The translations under genes and the position numbers were made by a program. A stretch of DNA of 64,000 nucleotides from Dicyema japonicum (taxonomy: Eukaryota > Dicyemida > Rhombozoa > Dicyemidae). The stretch spans positions 301,380-365,379 of the forward strand of contig RDEW01000038.1 in NCBI GenBank assembly GCA_011109175.1. The letters are read 5' to 3'. The notes below the pieces were generated by a model, which was not told the DNA's origin, ran no database searches, and saw only the letters and a program-made list of their open reading frames with translations. Below, one piece after another: positions 33,851 through 46,050 of the stretch; within the stretch, counting starts at the first letter, position 1; each line of letters begins with the position of its first letter.

Positions 33851-34460
33851 CAGACGTAGTGATAGCAATCAGTATTCCCTGAGGAGTTTGAACGTTTTTC
33901 AATTTGCATAAACGGGAGCATTTGTTTATATTGATGTGACTCACTTTTGTGTAGCGGTCCATTATGATATTTGAGTAAAATCACGTGGTGTTTGATTCTT
34001 GTCAATACTGGTTGCGTGGACTGTCTCCATTCTATTTTGTTTCGACTTACTTCCACATAAAGTATTATAAAATCCTCTAGTTTTGTTCGGTGGTTAATTT
34101 TGGTTGTTCCATCGGTCCAATTTCCTCTTGTTGAATAACTCTAATTTCACTATTAAGGCTGGATAGTTTGGCCTCATAATTTCTTAATACGAAAAATCTC
34201 TCAGATGGAAATCTATTTGTGCATTAAAATCTGGTTTGGTAATTTCTTTTCCGATCGACGTGGAATACTCAAAATCAAAACTTATTTAGTTCTTTTCATT
34301 TCCTTTGAAATCTACTGTCACTCTTTTCACATCCGGCCGTTGTCAGCTAAATTCCCTTCAAATTATTCCATTCTTGTTGAAACATTTCACGTCATAAAAC
34401 ATCTCAAAAATATTTTGAATTAAATTTTACCAACAACTAACCTTCTCGAAACACGTGGAT
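33850..34460 (-). mobile_element. LINE-A linker fragment, inverted
   Basis: The minus strand has VEVSRNKIEWRQSTQPVLTR, which parallels VDFSRNKIEWKQPKPPVLTI in the copy at 47750. This is the segment between endonuclease and RT. Confidence 0.6.
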
Positions 34461-34519
34461 GAACAAAATACATAGGTTTCTCACAAAATCAATATTCTAA
34501 AAGTTGTATCAGATCATTT

Positions 34520-34900
34520 TTCAGTTAAGAATGCCTTCATATATAAACAATTAATTCGAATCTTAACTTCGTAAGCTCATGTTGGTTTTCTTTACTCAAT
34601 TGATAAACTATATAAAATCAATAAATTCGCCATCAGAAAGATAACTGGATGTCCTAATCAACCTCCTATTAATCATCTCAACTACGAAACAAAAATCCTT
34701 CCAAACAAAGATCATTTGGGAATGAAAACTATAAAAATCCACCCCCAAACCTATAAACCAGAAGATCGTTGTTATCCTTTATAGAAAATCCCTAAAAACT
34801 ATTATGACAACTTGTGCCCTGTATTAATTGTCATCTATATTCATATTCAGTCTCTCATATACAGAGGTCGTTTAAAAAAAGAAACACGATTTTGTTTCCA
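34520..34900 (+). mobile_element. LINE-A C-terminal fragment
   Basis: INKFAIRKITGCPNQPPINH and NYETKILPNKDHLGM match ALRIITGCLKSTPTDHLHWE of the intact copy. Confidence 0.6.
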
Positions 34901-35261
34901 AGTGAGAACTCCGAATACTAGATACTAGCAAAATAATACACCGATCCCCTCATTCGATGGAATCAGGTTCCTCTTTACAGATGACATCTTTCTTCTAAAC
35001 CGAAAATATTGAAAAGGAAAGAAGTGTTGAATGCAACAAATATTCAAATTTAGATTCCATCCAAATAGTCTTTATTCGATTAACTGCCATAGCAACTCTG
35101 TTAAATCATCTTAATAATTAAATTTAGCATCAAATCTACTCAAATGAGCTTTAAATTGGATTTCAAATTAAAAACTCATCAAAATATAAAAAAATTAAAC
35201 CTAATGGTGTTTTTAGATAATTGGTTGGAAGGCTGAGCTTATGACGTATTTCTAATGTACT

Positions 35262-35480
35262 TTATGTCATGACTGATGTAATACAAATAATACAGTTATT
35301 ATTAAGCGATCTCGATCTGTTACGGTAATGAACCTGAAAAACTAACAACAAACGCATCTTTCTCCACTCGCCACTGTTATAAGCAAGCTCCCGTAGTCCA
35401 TCCAGATCTTCTCCTTCTCTGAGTTGTCTCCCAATCTTTTTTTGAATATCCAAAGTTGAATTCGAATCAAGTACGGTAGA
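35262..35480 (-). mobile_element. LINE-B C-terminal fragment
   Basis: QLREGEDLDGLRELAYNSGE corresponds to the last coding stretch of LINE-B (ADDLDTLRELARSRGSWKRL near 14000). Confidence 0.6.
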
Positions 35481-35876
35481 AAATATGGAAGAATTATACC
35501 TTAAAAAATTTAAATGACAAAATTAAGAGACTTCAGTAATATAAAACTAACTATTTAAGAGCAATATTTTGGAAAAGTCAAGGTCTGAACAGTTTGCTAT
35601 GGAGGGGGATTATATTGGGGGTGGAATAGAGATTTTTCTTTTTTAATATACATTAAGGTGCTTTATGAGCGACTCCAGAACTTACAGGGTTGGTGAACCA
35701 TAAACACCATACTAGTAAGGGATTATAATGATCCTTGAAGAATATGTGTTTTATATATTCAAAAACAGGTAAGATTTTTGGCTGTAACTTTATTATAATT
35801 AATTTTTAAAATTCGAAAATATAAATCATGTGGAAAAATTTGAATAAATAGTAAATCAAGTAAAAAATTATTATAA
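35481..35876. other. upstream of adhesion GPCR
   Basis: AT-rich spacer and presumably the promoter of the receptor gene. No motif was assigned. Confidence 0.4.
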
Positions 35877-37935
35877 ATGGCGAAAAAATCTGATTTGAAA
35901 ATGCGAGTTTTAGGTTCTGAATTTTGTTAAATTTTAGAATTTCTATTTATTACTTTAGGTAATCGTTTTATAATATTTAGGTTTTAATAAGCACATTTTA
36001 GTAGTTGATGTATTTATAGTTTAAAATCTTAGTCACAAAAACTAATTCATAATTTAGGAGAAAAAATACAAGAAAGCTACAAGGAAACAAAAAAATGCAA
36101 TGGATGGCGTGATCAGAAACGAAAAATATACTATAAGTCTGAAAGCTTACAAATATATAATGGAACTCAACAAACCCAATATTCAGAAATAAATATAACC
36201 GGAAAAAATAGCCTTAATGGTATAATTTGAATGCTATTACCAAGATTTAAACAAATGTATCGGTTATTTTTCATCGAATGATCAGGAATTTAACAATTAT
36301 TATAGTCTAATAATACAATACCCCAACACAGAAGCAGATAAAATTGATTTCAAAATAAAAGACAATGATTATAAAAAAATGGTTCTGCGTAAAGTTTTAA
36401 TTGACGGATCAAATAGTCTAAAACACTGTAGCAAAAAAGTTACAAATATTCAAACTATATGTACTTGTAAAACTCCAGGAAGTTTTGGATTCGTAGTAAG
36501 TACCCTATTTGAATTATATTATTATTATTTAATGAATTTAGAAATATGTGACAATTTCCAATTTAAATGAAAAAATTGGAATCATGCAAAAACGATGATA
36601 GTTGTTATTCTGAAAATTCAATTGATTCTTATTTTGCCAGAATCACCAGTAAAAGTGTCAATCGTGAATTTAACATTGGAAAAAAAACAATTACAGTCCA
36701 TATAAAAAATATTAAAGGTTTAAATTTAAATATTAATACAGGTGATACAAATTTAAAGTTATCAATTATATCCGGAAAAAATACAAAAAATACAAAAAAA
36801 CAAAAAAACAAAATTTATGAAAATTTAATATATTCAACATTAATAAATTCACAAAACCAGAGAGAATCAGCCTATTTTGCATTTAGCACTAAAGCGGAAA
36901 CAAGCCATACGTTGTCATGCGTTTACTTTGATGCAGAAAAAAACGACTGGTCGACATTTGGGTGTAAAACAAGGATTGATGGTTCAACTATTCACTGTGA
37001 ATGTAATCACATGTCATTGTTTGCAATTTTAATAGTATTACTTATATTTACTTAAAGAATCCCGATATTAATAAACATATAGACAAAGATCAAATATATA
37101 CGTTATCAATGATATCTAAAATAGGACTTTTGGTTTCAGCAGTTTTCGAATATTTGGTAATTGGTTTGATATTTATATTTTGGAGGTTTTTTATTTAATC
37201 ATAAAATTTAGTAAAACAAGAAAATCGATTACTCAAATGCATTTCCTACAGTTGTGTATATCTCTTTATATGCTAAACTTTTCCTTCATTTTTGCATCAT
37301 CAAAATTCGATAACTTAACGACTTGTATAGCAAGTGGAATAATCCTTCACTATTTTCTGCTTTCTTCCTTTTGTTGGTTTGTGTCACAGCCATTTATCAT
37401 TATGCAATCATTGTCAAAGTCCTCGGAGTTAAGATGTATTTGTTAGAAAAATCGCTCCAATCTCAGCATGGCGTATAGACCTTGTATTTAACTTTAGTAT
37501 GCCCATTTATCTTCATTATTTCTGCTTTTTGCATTAATAGTAAGCCCTATCATTTAAAATCAGGAATGTTTGTTTTTCTATCACTTTTAGGTGCTGGTTA
37601 CAAGACACTGAATTATATATTTCTGTTTATTTTCCTATAATTTTTGTGATTTTGATTGACACATTTGTTTTCATCAAAATTTTATTTAGTTTTCAAAGAA
37701 AATCATTAAATAAAACAAAAATGAAAACTATTTTATTATTCTCTTTGTTTTTCTCATTCGGTAAATATTCTATCGTATTCTAGGTTTTACGTGGATTTTC
37801 GGATTTTTAACTTTATTTAAAAACAGCCTTGTATTCGTTTATCTATTTTGTATTCTCAATACTTTCCAAGGAATGCTAATTATTTTAATTAGATCCATTA
37901 ATGATCCATTCTTGAAAAGAATCTTTAAATTTTAA
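35877..37935 (+). CDS. adhesion G-protein-coupled receptor
   Basis: Twelve introns fit: 35914-35937, 35959-35980, 36010-36032, 36220-36244, 36496-36541 (46 nt), 37035-37057, 37157-37185, 37419-37446, 37473-37497, 37540-37563, 37568-37590 and 37761-37783. The protein starts with a signal sequence (MRVLEFLFITLGF). A cysteine-bearing ectodomain and a GAIN domain lead to the GPS motif (CVYFDAEKNDWSTFGCK, then HCECNHMSLFAILI), with the autocleavage site expected after HM. The seven-helix domain shows SSFCWFVSQPFII (TM3), ISAWLCPFIFIISAF (TM4), CWLQDTELYISVYFPIIFVI (TM5) and GFTWIFGFL to YLFCILNTFQGMLIILIR (TM6-7), all typical of family B2. Length is about 580 aa. Exactly one base too many is left, traced to a run of six A at about 36569-36575, where the frame slips. 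This is either a real frameshift or a homopolymer error. The ligand is unknown. Confidence 0.87.
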
Positions 37936-38440
37936 TTATTTTAAAAATTGGTTTATCTTTTTAATTTCATATAGTCAAATTTCCTTTATTTCTTGCGGAA
38001 AACGTGAATAGGATCATGAGATTGGTAACCTCAATGCTGCAAATCTATTTAACGCAATCAACGAGCATGCCTTGTCCTTCTAGAGTTAAGTCTATTTATG
38101 TTGAAATAGTATTTAACAGAGTATTAAGTACATTTAAAGCATGCTAACTAATATATTAATAGTACCAAACTTGGGAGAGGACTTGTTTCATTTTCTCATA
38201 AAAGTGAATGTATTGGTTTGGAATAAAAGTCAATCATTTTTCTCTAAAAGTCCTGTGGGTCTTTAAAACTAAGAAAACAAACATGACCACAATCGCAGGA
38301 TTCCTTTCTTTCTACAAGAGAGACAAAATACAAATTAATTAAAAATCCGAGAAATTTATTAGCATTGATAGTACTTAAATCCGTGGAGATCACAAAAACA
38401 GGAAACTCCTTAAAAACAAGATATTTGAAACCAACATCCA
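37936..38440. other. spacer downstream of the receptor
   Basis: No supported feature. Weak LINE-A-like sequence begins near 38390. Confidence 0.4.
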
Positions 38441-38935
38441 CACGAATTTGAAACTTTGGCTTGGAAACTTCATAAATGGAAGACGAGAACAATTACTATG
38501 CAACAATATCAAAACAAGATCTCATCCCTCCAGGCTCCCCACTATCACCCCAACTCTTCAATCTCTACATAAATGACATGCCACAAACCTGTAATGAAAA
38601 CTACCTAATCCTCTACTATCCCGACGATATCATTCTTGTCTCCAAGGACAGAAGTATTCAATCAGCAATTGAGTCCCCTCAACAAATGTTTGATAAGCTG
38701 GAACTATGGCTCTCGAAACGTAGGCTCGACACATCAAATCCTCTGTCACGCTGTTTACCACTTACAAAAGACATCTCTATGAACCAAAAACCCTTATGAA
38801 TAACTAGGCTATTCCTATTAACACAATATCGAAGATTCTGAGAGTCACCTTTGATTAGGGACTCTCCTTTACTGAGATTGAAAATAAAGTAACTTCTGCT
38901 CTGAAGAAAATGGGAATTTTAATAAGTCCAACTAG
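38440..38935 (+). mobile_element. LINE-A RT fragment
   Basis: SPLSPQLFNLYINDMPQTCN is followed by LILYYPDDIILVSKD (YPDD box) and DKLELWLSKRRLDTS, then a shifted SKILRVTFD. It meets an inverted LINE-B fragment at about 38935. Confidence 0.7.
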
Positions 38936-39215
38936 TTGCCACTTGATAGAATAACGTCCATACTAATTGGTGTAGATTTGCATAGAGCATATAGTATCTC
39001 TTTTGAGATTTTTCTCGGCAAGAAGATTCCAGTCAGTATGCGCTGTTGGCTTCTGTAGAACGTATCTAGCCTCTCTGAATAAATTAGAGTTACTTCACTA
39101 TGGATTGGTTTTCTATAATATTTTTGACAAAGCCCATTATAAAGAGATAAAGTAACCAGCATGGGACGCGTAGCCACCACGGGACAAATTATGTGGAAAC
39201 CTGAACGCGACACAT
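38936..39215 (-). mobile_element. LINE-B C-terminal fragment, inverted
   Basis: SERLDTFYRSQQRILTGIFL and PRKISKEILYALCKSTPIS match DRLDAFHRTLLKSVIKIKWP and KKISNNDLYSKCKSGILS. Confidence 0.65.
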
Positions 39216-39234
39216 CTGATGTGGTTTAAAAACT

Positions 39235-41272
39235 AACCAGAAGACGCCAGAGGAACTCACTTACTATCGACGCTGAATCAACTTGTAATATTAAACAATT
39301 CCATATTCAATACATGAACCCCTTACAGAGCAAACGACAGAACGTCCTCTTTCGACCTGACTCTTGATTCCTCAAAATTTACCGTTTTAATCAATTAATT
39401 AGTATCATACGACACTACCAGTGACCATAACCCCATCTTTACGTTCAAAGGAAGATTGTCCATTAAAAAAATATTGTTATGGTCAGACTACAAAAATGCC
39501 GACTGGAGCTTGTTCTCACACTTCGTCGACTATAACTTGTATGGTTTTGATTTTAACAACATCAGCTCTCGCGATTACGCTTTACTCTACTTCAATGGTG
39601 TACTCGTGAGGGAATGAGGACTTTTATCAAAAGAAAGTCAATCCAATTCACGAAGAAGCCTTCCCGTGCATCCGACTCACGTAGGAAAGAAATTTCCTAA
39701 AAAGCCTACAGAAACAATTTTGGGAAACCAGAGCGAGGATAAGAGCCTTGGAGAGAGATCCGATAAAAGGCTAAGATGAAACAGCAAAGAGACTGGAATA
39801 ACCTTATGTACACCTTTAACAAACAGTCCTCCCTCATGAGGATGTGGAATACTCTTAGGGGCTTTACCAATTTTTTGAGACCGCCTCTTTGCGAAGACCT
39901 AAAGAACAAGAACTTTTTAAACAAGATTATAAAAGTTTACACTTCCGTGAGCATCATCCCACGTTAGAAAATTGAAAGTCCTCCCACATCTTCAATAAAA
40001 CCAAAACGCGAGGCAACCTCGAACAACCTTTCAATGGACGTCGTGCGGAAGGCTAAATTCAAACCAGAAATCGTTTTACGCAAGTGATCCAGATGGAATT
40101 CCCTCTATTGTACTTAAGAAGATACACCACCTACACCATCTTGGTCTTGATTAGAATTTACAACCTTTTCATCAGTAGGAACTCATTTCCTACTCTATGG
40201 AAATAATCCCATATTCGACCCATCTTAAAACCTGGACGGCCTCGGAATCAAAAGACCATTCGACCCATCAAACCTCGGAATCAAAAGACTATTATGTGTT
40301 CCGTTGACATACAGAAGGTATTTGACTTGATACCGAGGAAACTGCTCACTAGGAAAATTTATGGCTACAACATTCCAACAACCTGAAAATTTTTCTCAAC
40401 GGACTAAGAGGAAAAGTAATTTCCCATTCCACATCTTTAGTCACTAAATTTCTGCCGAACTGGGGCCCGCAAGGATCCCTTTCTCTCCCATTTTCCTCGA
40501 CCTTCCTAAAGCTGAGACGTTACCCTATTACCTTATTTCTTGCTCACGCCGACGACTTAATCATAAGAACAAAAGACCAGTGCATCCACACAGCGGGTAC
40601 CAGCTTACAAGATTCACTGGATAACCTGAACTGTTGGCTTACGAAGAACCAACTACACACAAGTTATTACAGTCGTGCTCTGTGATCTTTACTTTCAATA
40701 GAAGATTGACTAACACGGAGCCTTCATTGACCCTTAATGGGATAACAATCCCCTCCACAAAATCAATCGAAATATTGGGGGTCACATATGACCCACTAAT
40801 GACCTTCAGCAAATGTGAGCAACATAATCTCCTCTTCTCAAGGAAAATTAAACTTTGTAAAAACGCTAATTGGATGCTACAAGAGATGGTTCCACCCAAC
40901 AGTAGATCATCTCTACTACCAATATATACTTCCGTCAATCAGTTACTGCTGCGCGGCATGGGATACTAGTATATCCCACTCCAACCTAAAGAAAATAAAT
41001 TCCCTCCAAGAGACAGTAACAAAGACCCTACAAAGATCTTCCCCCTCGATGTTAAAACCAACTTTGTTCGAGGAACTCGTGAGGAATACGGGAGCTCTGC
41101 CAAAACCTCTAATCCTCCAAAAAGTCACTCGACCACACCGGAAGTGTGTCGGCACTCGGAAGGAACGCCGAAAAAAGATGAGGCGGCTGGTCAAGGAGGC
41201 CAGGATCACCTGAAGGCTTCTACTCTCCTTTGTTTTGTTGGTGATTTTTGGTTCTAAATAAATAAATAAAAA
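39235..41272 (+). mobile_element. LINE-A copy, old, with 3' tail
   Basis: Fragments run in order from endonuclease (TTSDHNPIFTFKG) through the linker (QRDWNNLMYTFNKQ) and RT (WGPQGSLSLPF, LFLAHADDLIIRTKD with HADD). Thumb and C-terminus follow (KILGVTYDPLMTF, ILPSISYCCAAWDTSISHSN, RRLVKEARIT). The 3' end is GGATCACCTGAAGGCTTC and a TAAATAAATAAATAAA tail. All frames are broken. Confidence 0.8.
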
Positions 41273-41280
41273 GTCGGATA

Positions 41281-41880
41281 CATTCGGGGATCTTTGCGAC
41301 AAGAAACGACAAGGTACTTTTACCATAAGAAATCCTCGAATAGATTTCAAAAACACCCATTTGCCCCAATAGATCTACGTGAGACTAAAATTGGGAAGGA
41401 CATTCCAAATTTGATAACCACTACAGGTGATATAAAATCTTTTATTTCATCATTCCCGGACAGACGGTCTACGTTCAAGCTATATTATGTTACTACCGCT
41501 GATATGGAGAACTACATGATCAATTCAATGGTGGCTCATAGTGATCACATTCTACGGTCAGAGATTTCCGATTATGTCAGAGAACTCTTGTTAAAATTAA
41601 TTGCTTTCAGAATGCCTCATGATGGATTAAGATCCATCGCTATGTACTCAGACGCCTGACGTCCAAGATTTTTGCGAGAGCAGCGTGCAAAAAACAATTT
41701 TTAGATTAAAAAACAGTTATGCTAAAATGTCAAAGCCAGTAAAATAAGTGACCCCAGTTTATTTTAATTCCGGAACTCTCGGAGAGTTGTCTGCCAACGA
41801 TTCCACAGTTTTTCCGGAAGTGTCTCTTCCAATTTCTACAAAGGAACTTGATCCAGGTATTTTTTACTCCGCTTAGATAA
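41281..41880 (+). other. unassigned open frames
   Basis: A frame of 121 codons (41294-41659) reads ETKIGKDIPNLITTTGDIKS, then DRRSTFKLYYVTTADMENYM. A second open stretch at 41750-41850 reads YFNSGTLGELSANDSTVFPE and is followed by a 20-nt GT...AG stretch. The composition looks coding, but I recognise neither. They could be a host gene or an unknown 5' part of an element. Confidence 0.3.
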
Positions 41881-42334
41881 CTTTTGCTCATTGCTTATGG
41901 TCTAATCCTCAGAAAAAAGAGTAACAATCCATTTTATTTCATTTGAATGGAAGACATGATTTTCTGGATTGAGTTGATTTATTCTATTTTCGAAATTTAC
42001 ATGTGAAACAAGCGTATTCAGTGGTCAGAGCTAGTGATAAAATGTGCTGATATATGTCTTAGGAGGAACGGGGTTCTTTTGTAAATTAGTCTTAAGCATT
42101 CCACTTTTGAAGCCTTCTAGTTATGACTCCATCAGCATGACATGTAAACGTCATTAACGTGTCAAAGGTGACACAATGATCTGACATTTCATGAAAGGAA
42201 TGCAGAAATTTCAGAAAAATAACTCATCTTCTCCTTTTGTCTTATATCTGCACTAAAAAGGGTGAACTGGAATTTAAATGCCGATACAAATAACAGGGAT
42301 AATCAGTCATACACCAGGTTAAGGTGTGATTGGA

Positions 42335-43365
42335 TCACCTCGGCAGCTCCGGAGGGTGATCTATTAATATTATTACCCTCCTAGCTGATACTTGGCTCAC
42401 TGTAAGAGTCGGGGGAGTCTTTTCTCGCCAATTTGAGACGACTGTTTGCACTCCACAGGGAGACCCATTATCACCTATCCTTTTTGTCATATACCTTGAA
42501 GCTGCTTTACGGGAGTCAAAACCGATAATGGGTGAAAAGACAAACATTATTGCGTATGCTGACGACGAGACTTTATTTCAAACGACAAAATACCCCTCAC
42601 CTGCTTGATGGAAGAAGTACCTAGAAGACTAGCCGAATGGTTCCTAACAGTAAATCCGGACAAGACTGAGGTAACTGAACTCAAAAGGAAAGAAACAAGG
42701 ACGGAAAAGCACTAGAGCAAGTGCGAAAGGCTTGGCTCCCTCCTAGGAGACCATGAAGAATTTACAAGAAGGAAAACCCTAGCACAAACTGCCCTCTCCA
42801 GATTAAAGAACACCTGGCTCCACAAAAAGGGCCTTGACATTATAACAAAAACTCGATTATACAACTCTCTAGTGAAACCCATACTACTGTATAACGCTGG
42901 TACCTGGGCCTGCTCAAGAAATGAACTGAAGAGGCTTAATGCGTTTCATAGATACCAACTACGGCATATTATGTTCGAAAAAAGTGATACGAGGATTTCA
43001 TCTAATCTTCTTTATAAGAGGACGAAGACCTCAGAAATTTCTAATGAGATTCTGGATACACGATGGAGGCTTTTCGGCCATATTCTGCAACTGGACCTAG
43101 ATGCCCCCGCGAACGTAGCCATGGAGGATTACTTCATGTTGAAGGCACCCCGTTTCCGTGGTCGCCCAAACACGACACTGGCAGTCTTTCTCGACGAGAA
43201 ATGGGGCGGCATCTTGGAAGTGGAGAGGATCTTGACTGGTTGCGCACTGCGGCTTTGAATAGGAGGAAGTGGATGAAACTAACCAGTGATTTGCTAACTC
43301 GTGTTGCACATGCTTTGTCAAGTCCTATGACATAGCGATAAGTGCTAATAATAATAATAATAAAT
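42335..43365 (+). mobile_element. LINE-B copy, 5'-truncated
   Basis: It opens in the RT (TPQGDPLSPILFVIYLEAAL, then IIAYADDETLF). It continues in several frames to PILLYNAGTWACSRNELKRL, RISSNLLYKRTKTSEISNEI, LFGHILQLDLDAPANVAMED and GEDLDWLRTAALNRRKWMKL. The tail is TGCTAATAATAATAATAATA. It ends 65 bp before the SWS1 start codon. Confidence 0.8.
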
Positions 43366-43429
43366 GTTTGCAATAAATATTTTCTAAAAATTATTGATTT
43401 AAATGTTTAAATTGTTGTTATAAACCATA

Positions 43430-43950
43430 ATGGAAAGTACCCTGTGTGAATTACTTAAATCGACAGAAGAAGAATATAGAATAAATAACAAAAGTAATTT
43501 TATTTAATTAATTAGTTCCGGATTCTCACTTACTTCTGTATTACTATAAATAACTCACTGCAGGTATGATGTTCTCTTCCCGAGCATTCTCGTCCACTCA
43601 CTTGACATTATAGACAAAAATCGAGTCAATAAGTACATCTCCCCATCTGGAAGGGCGTTCTTTAAAGTAATAACTTTGTTATTTTTTGGTCTTGGGAATG
43701 TCAGGAGTTCCCTACCTGTGCCTCGAATACGCCAACTTCTGCACTTGTCCAGCATTCCATCACTTTGGTAATAAAGTCTACTGATTTTAGTGATTGAAAA
43801 AAATGAAATATTTACTGTGACAATAATATATAATGATAGTGTAAACATTGGTTAGCCACTAAACTGGCCATTGTCTGCGGAAAGTATGACGTTGTCGATG
43901 TTGACGATGCATTCATTGCACGTGAGTTGCTTAATTCTGTTGATATTTGA
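43430..43950 (+). CDS. SWS1: SWS1 / ZSWIM7, Shu-complex recombination factor
   Basis: SWS1 works with SWSAP1 to support RAD51 in homologous recombination and meiosis. Introns are 43494-43515 (22), 43538-43563 (26), 43689-43707 (19), 43768-43790 (23) and 43817-43839 (23), leaving 408 nt, or 135 aa; human ZSWIM7 has 140. Visible are KIPDSHLLLYDVLFPSILVH, LDIIDKNRVNKYISPSGRAF (human equivalent LDLVDRQ...SPSGR) and the zinc-binding SWIM motif CxC...CxH, as NFCTCPAFHHF and then CKHWLATKL. The C-terminus VDVDDAFIARELL mirrors the vertebrate end. The third intron is the shaky point: both 16 nt (43689-43704) and 19 nt keep the frame, and both are unusually short. The rest is convincing. Only 65 bp separates the start from a LINE tail. 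Confidence 0.9.
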
Positions 43951-44540
43951 TTTTATTTTTTGTTGTTTTGTATTATCTTTACTTTATAATGGGAAATCTT
44001 GATTTATTTAGAGGATCTGTTTTATAGGAATTACATGCCAGAAGAAATTTATCCTCGGGATTCTGAAGACATCACGTCATTACTAACAACTTAATGGACC
44101 AATGAATAGAAAAACGTTCTGTTACCCGCGTCTAAGATTGGATAATGCATTTTCACATATAATTCTGACACATGTGGAATGTTAAACTCAAAAATGGGTT
44201 CAACTCATTAATGATAAATTTATTGGTTTAATTTACTTAATGGTTATTATGGTCTTTTTTAATGAGGGAAACACACTTTAGTCACACGAGCCATCTGACG
44301 TCTGTGGTCTCCCATTGTTAATACTCCCGGATATAACATAAAGAGGTTAAGAGTTTATTAAAGGGAATCGCGATTACTGAGGATTGTAAGATTTGCTTTT
44401 CTTTAGTTGCGTTTTTGCCTGTTAGTATCTCAGGAGGTGGAATCGTATCTGACTGTTAACTCAATAAACTGGGTATATGGGAAACCTGGTGTCCTGAAAG
44501 AGCTTCAGTGTTCTCCAAAAATGTTTTTACAAAGTTGAGT
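43951..44540. other. downstream of SWS1, mostly unexplained
   Basis: One open stretch (about 44013-44093) encodes LEDLFYRNYMPEEIYPRDSE, then DITSLLTT and a stop. It could be an alternative last exon or another gene. Nothing else is supported. Confidence 0.25.
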
Positions 44541-44544
44541 TTTC

Positions 44545-46050
44545 TTTATTAAAAAGGAAACACATAGTCCAGACCTTGTTCGAAGGCCATAGGGGAGTCA
44601 AAAGTAATTTTCAATATTTTAATCGAGTTCGTACCCTGGAAATGTTCTACAAAGAGAACAATAATATGACTAGAGTTATTCAATCTTCCATTCGGAATTA
44701 ATATGGTTGTGTATGATTTTTCAAGACTTGTTAGTAACTTTCCTTTGACCGGGATAGAAATAGACAAAGTGGGTGTCTTTTCCACAAACGCAGAAATCTG
44801 AATCCCGACTCGTGAGTAGAGGAACGGCTTTTGTGAGTAGAGGAGCGATCCACAAAATTTATATTAACCGTCATTCTTTTGCATCAACGACTCTGAGAGA
44901 AGAAAGTCGATGGTAGTCTTCTTCCAGCTGTAAAAGGCGAAGGGTCTTTTTGATAAATAGTTAATTCTGTTTAGCGACAAGTCAGAGAGTGAGAACCTCC
45001 AAGAGGCACTATTATATAGTATGCATAATGGTTTGTCGGTATAACTTGTACATGCAGTCTTTTACTGTCTATGAGCTTTTCATGACAATTGCCTTTAGGA
45101 CATTTAATTTTTGAAGCCCTTTCGTTAGGATTTGTTGGCGTTTTTGTGTAGATCATCGGTGTGTCGTTCCAAGATTTTAAAATTCTTTAAAGCGGTTATA
45201 GGCACACATCAGGGAAAACCTTGTAGTGACGATCCGACGTGAATAGAGTGAATATAAGCTTTGATTTTGACACCTAACAGTTGATTACATGAAAGCCAAT
45301 TGAGTAAAAAGTTAAGTTATGCATGAAATACGGTGGTCGGCTGAGAAGGATCTATTCCAAAGACGATGACAACATCGTCCACATGTTTTTGGGACCTCTA
45401 CCTACTGTTTCAATGAAAACTCTCCAACGCCGTCCGACAGGAGGATGTCGAATTAGAGTGAATATTGGTATCAAATATCTTTTTTGTAAGGTGAGTCCTC
45501 AAACGCTTTTTGAACAATAATGGAAATCGTATAGAGCCTTGGAACATTAAAGCTGTCCAAAATAAATTGAAGTAGACAAGGGCGTAATGGTAGATCTATC
45601 AATACGGAGTCATTTAAGAACTAAGGCACTTCAATGATATCTGACAATATAATTTTTTAGTTTTAGAGAAGGGGAAATAGGTGAATTCTTACAGATGTTG
45701 TTGAGAATATATTCAATGATCAATTGTATACATCTGCCGGTATCAATCTTTTCTGGTTTCAGGTGATTTGAAGGCATTCCATAGAGGTCACAGGCACGGG
45801 AGTATTTTTATGGAGCAATTGTCTTTCACATTTTTTAGCAGTGAAAAGTACAGTCCAAGGAATTGGTATTGGTCTGAATGGTAAAGTGTTGAATGGTTTC
45901 GGATATTTTTTATGTGATCGATGCATAAAATTTGATGAGGCATTAACGAGTATTTTTGTATTCTGTATAGGAGGGGGAACCCGCACTAGGTGCGTTTTTA
46001 TGCTCTCCAGAATGCTCATGAAGTCTTGTGGTCGCATTGGGTGATATGCT
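44545..46050 (-). mobile_element. LINE-A relic, strongly degraded
   Basis: The clearest minus-strand block is NSIKILKITFDSPMAFEQGL (44590-44650), matching NKYPKILGVVFDPSLCFNRQ. Further upstream are scraps of RT and linker (YISRPPVGRRWRVF-like text near 45400). The limits are approximate. Confidence 0.5.

Noticed and set aside
37381-37450. Apparent two-base frameshift after CWF in TM3 of the receptor
   Set aside because: Reading on in the original frame and using the 28-nt intron 37419-37446 gives SLSKKIAPISAW in phase with TM4, so no frameshift is needed.
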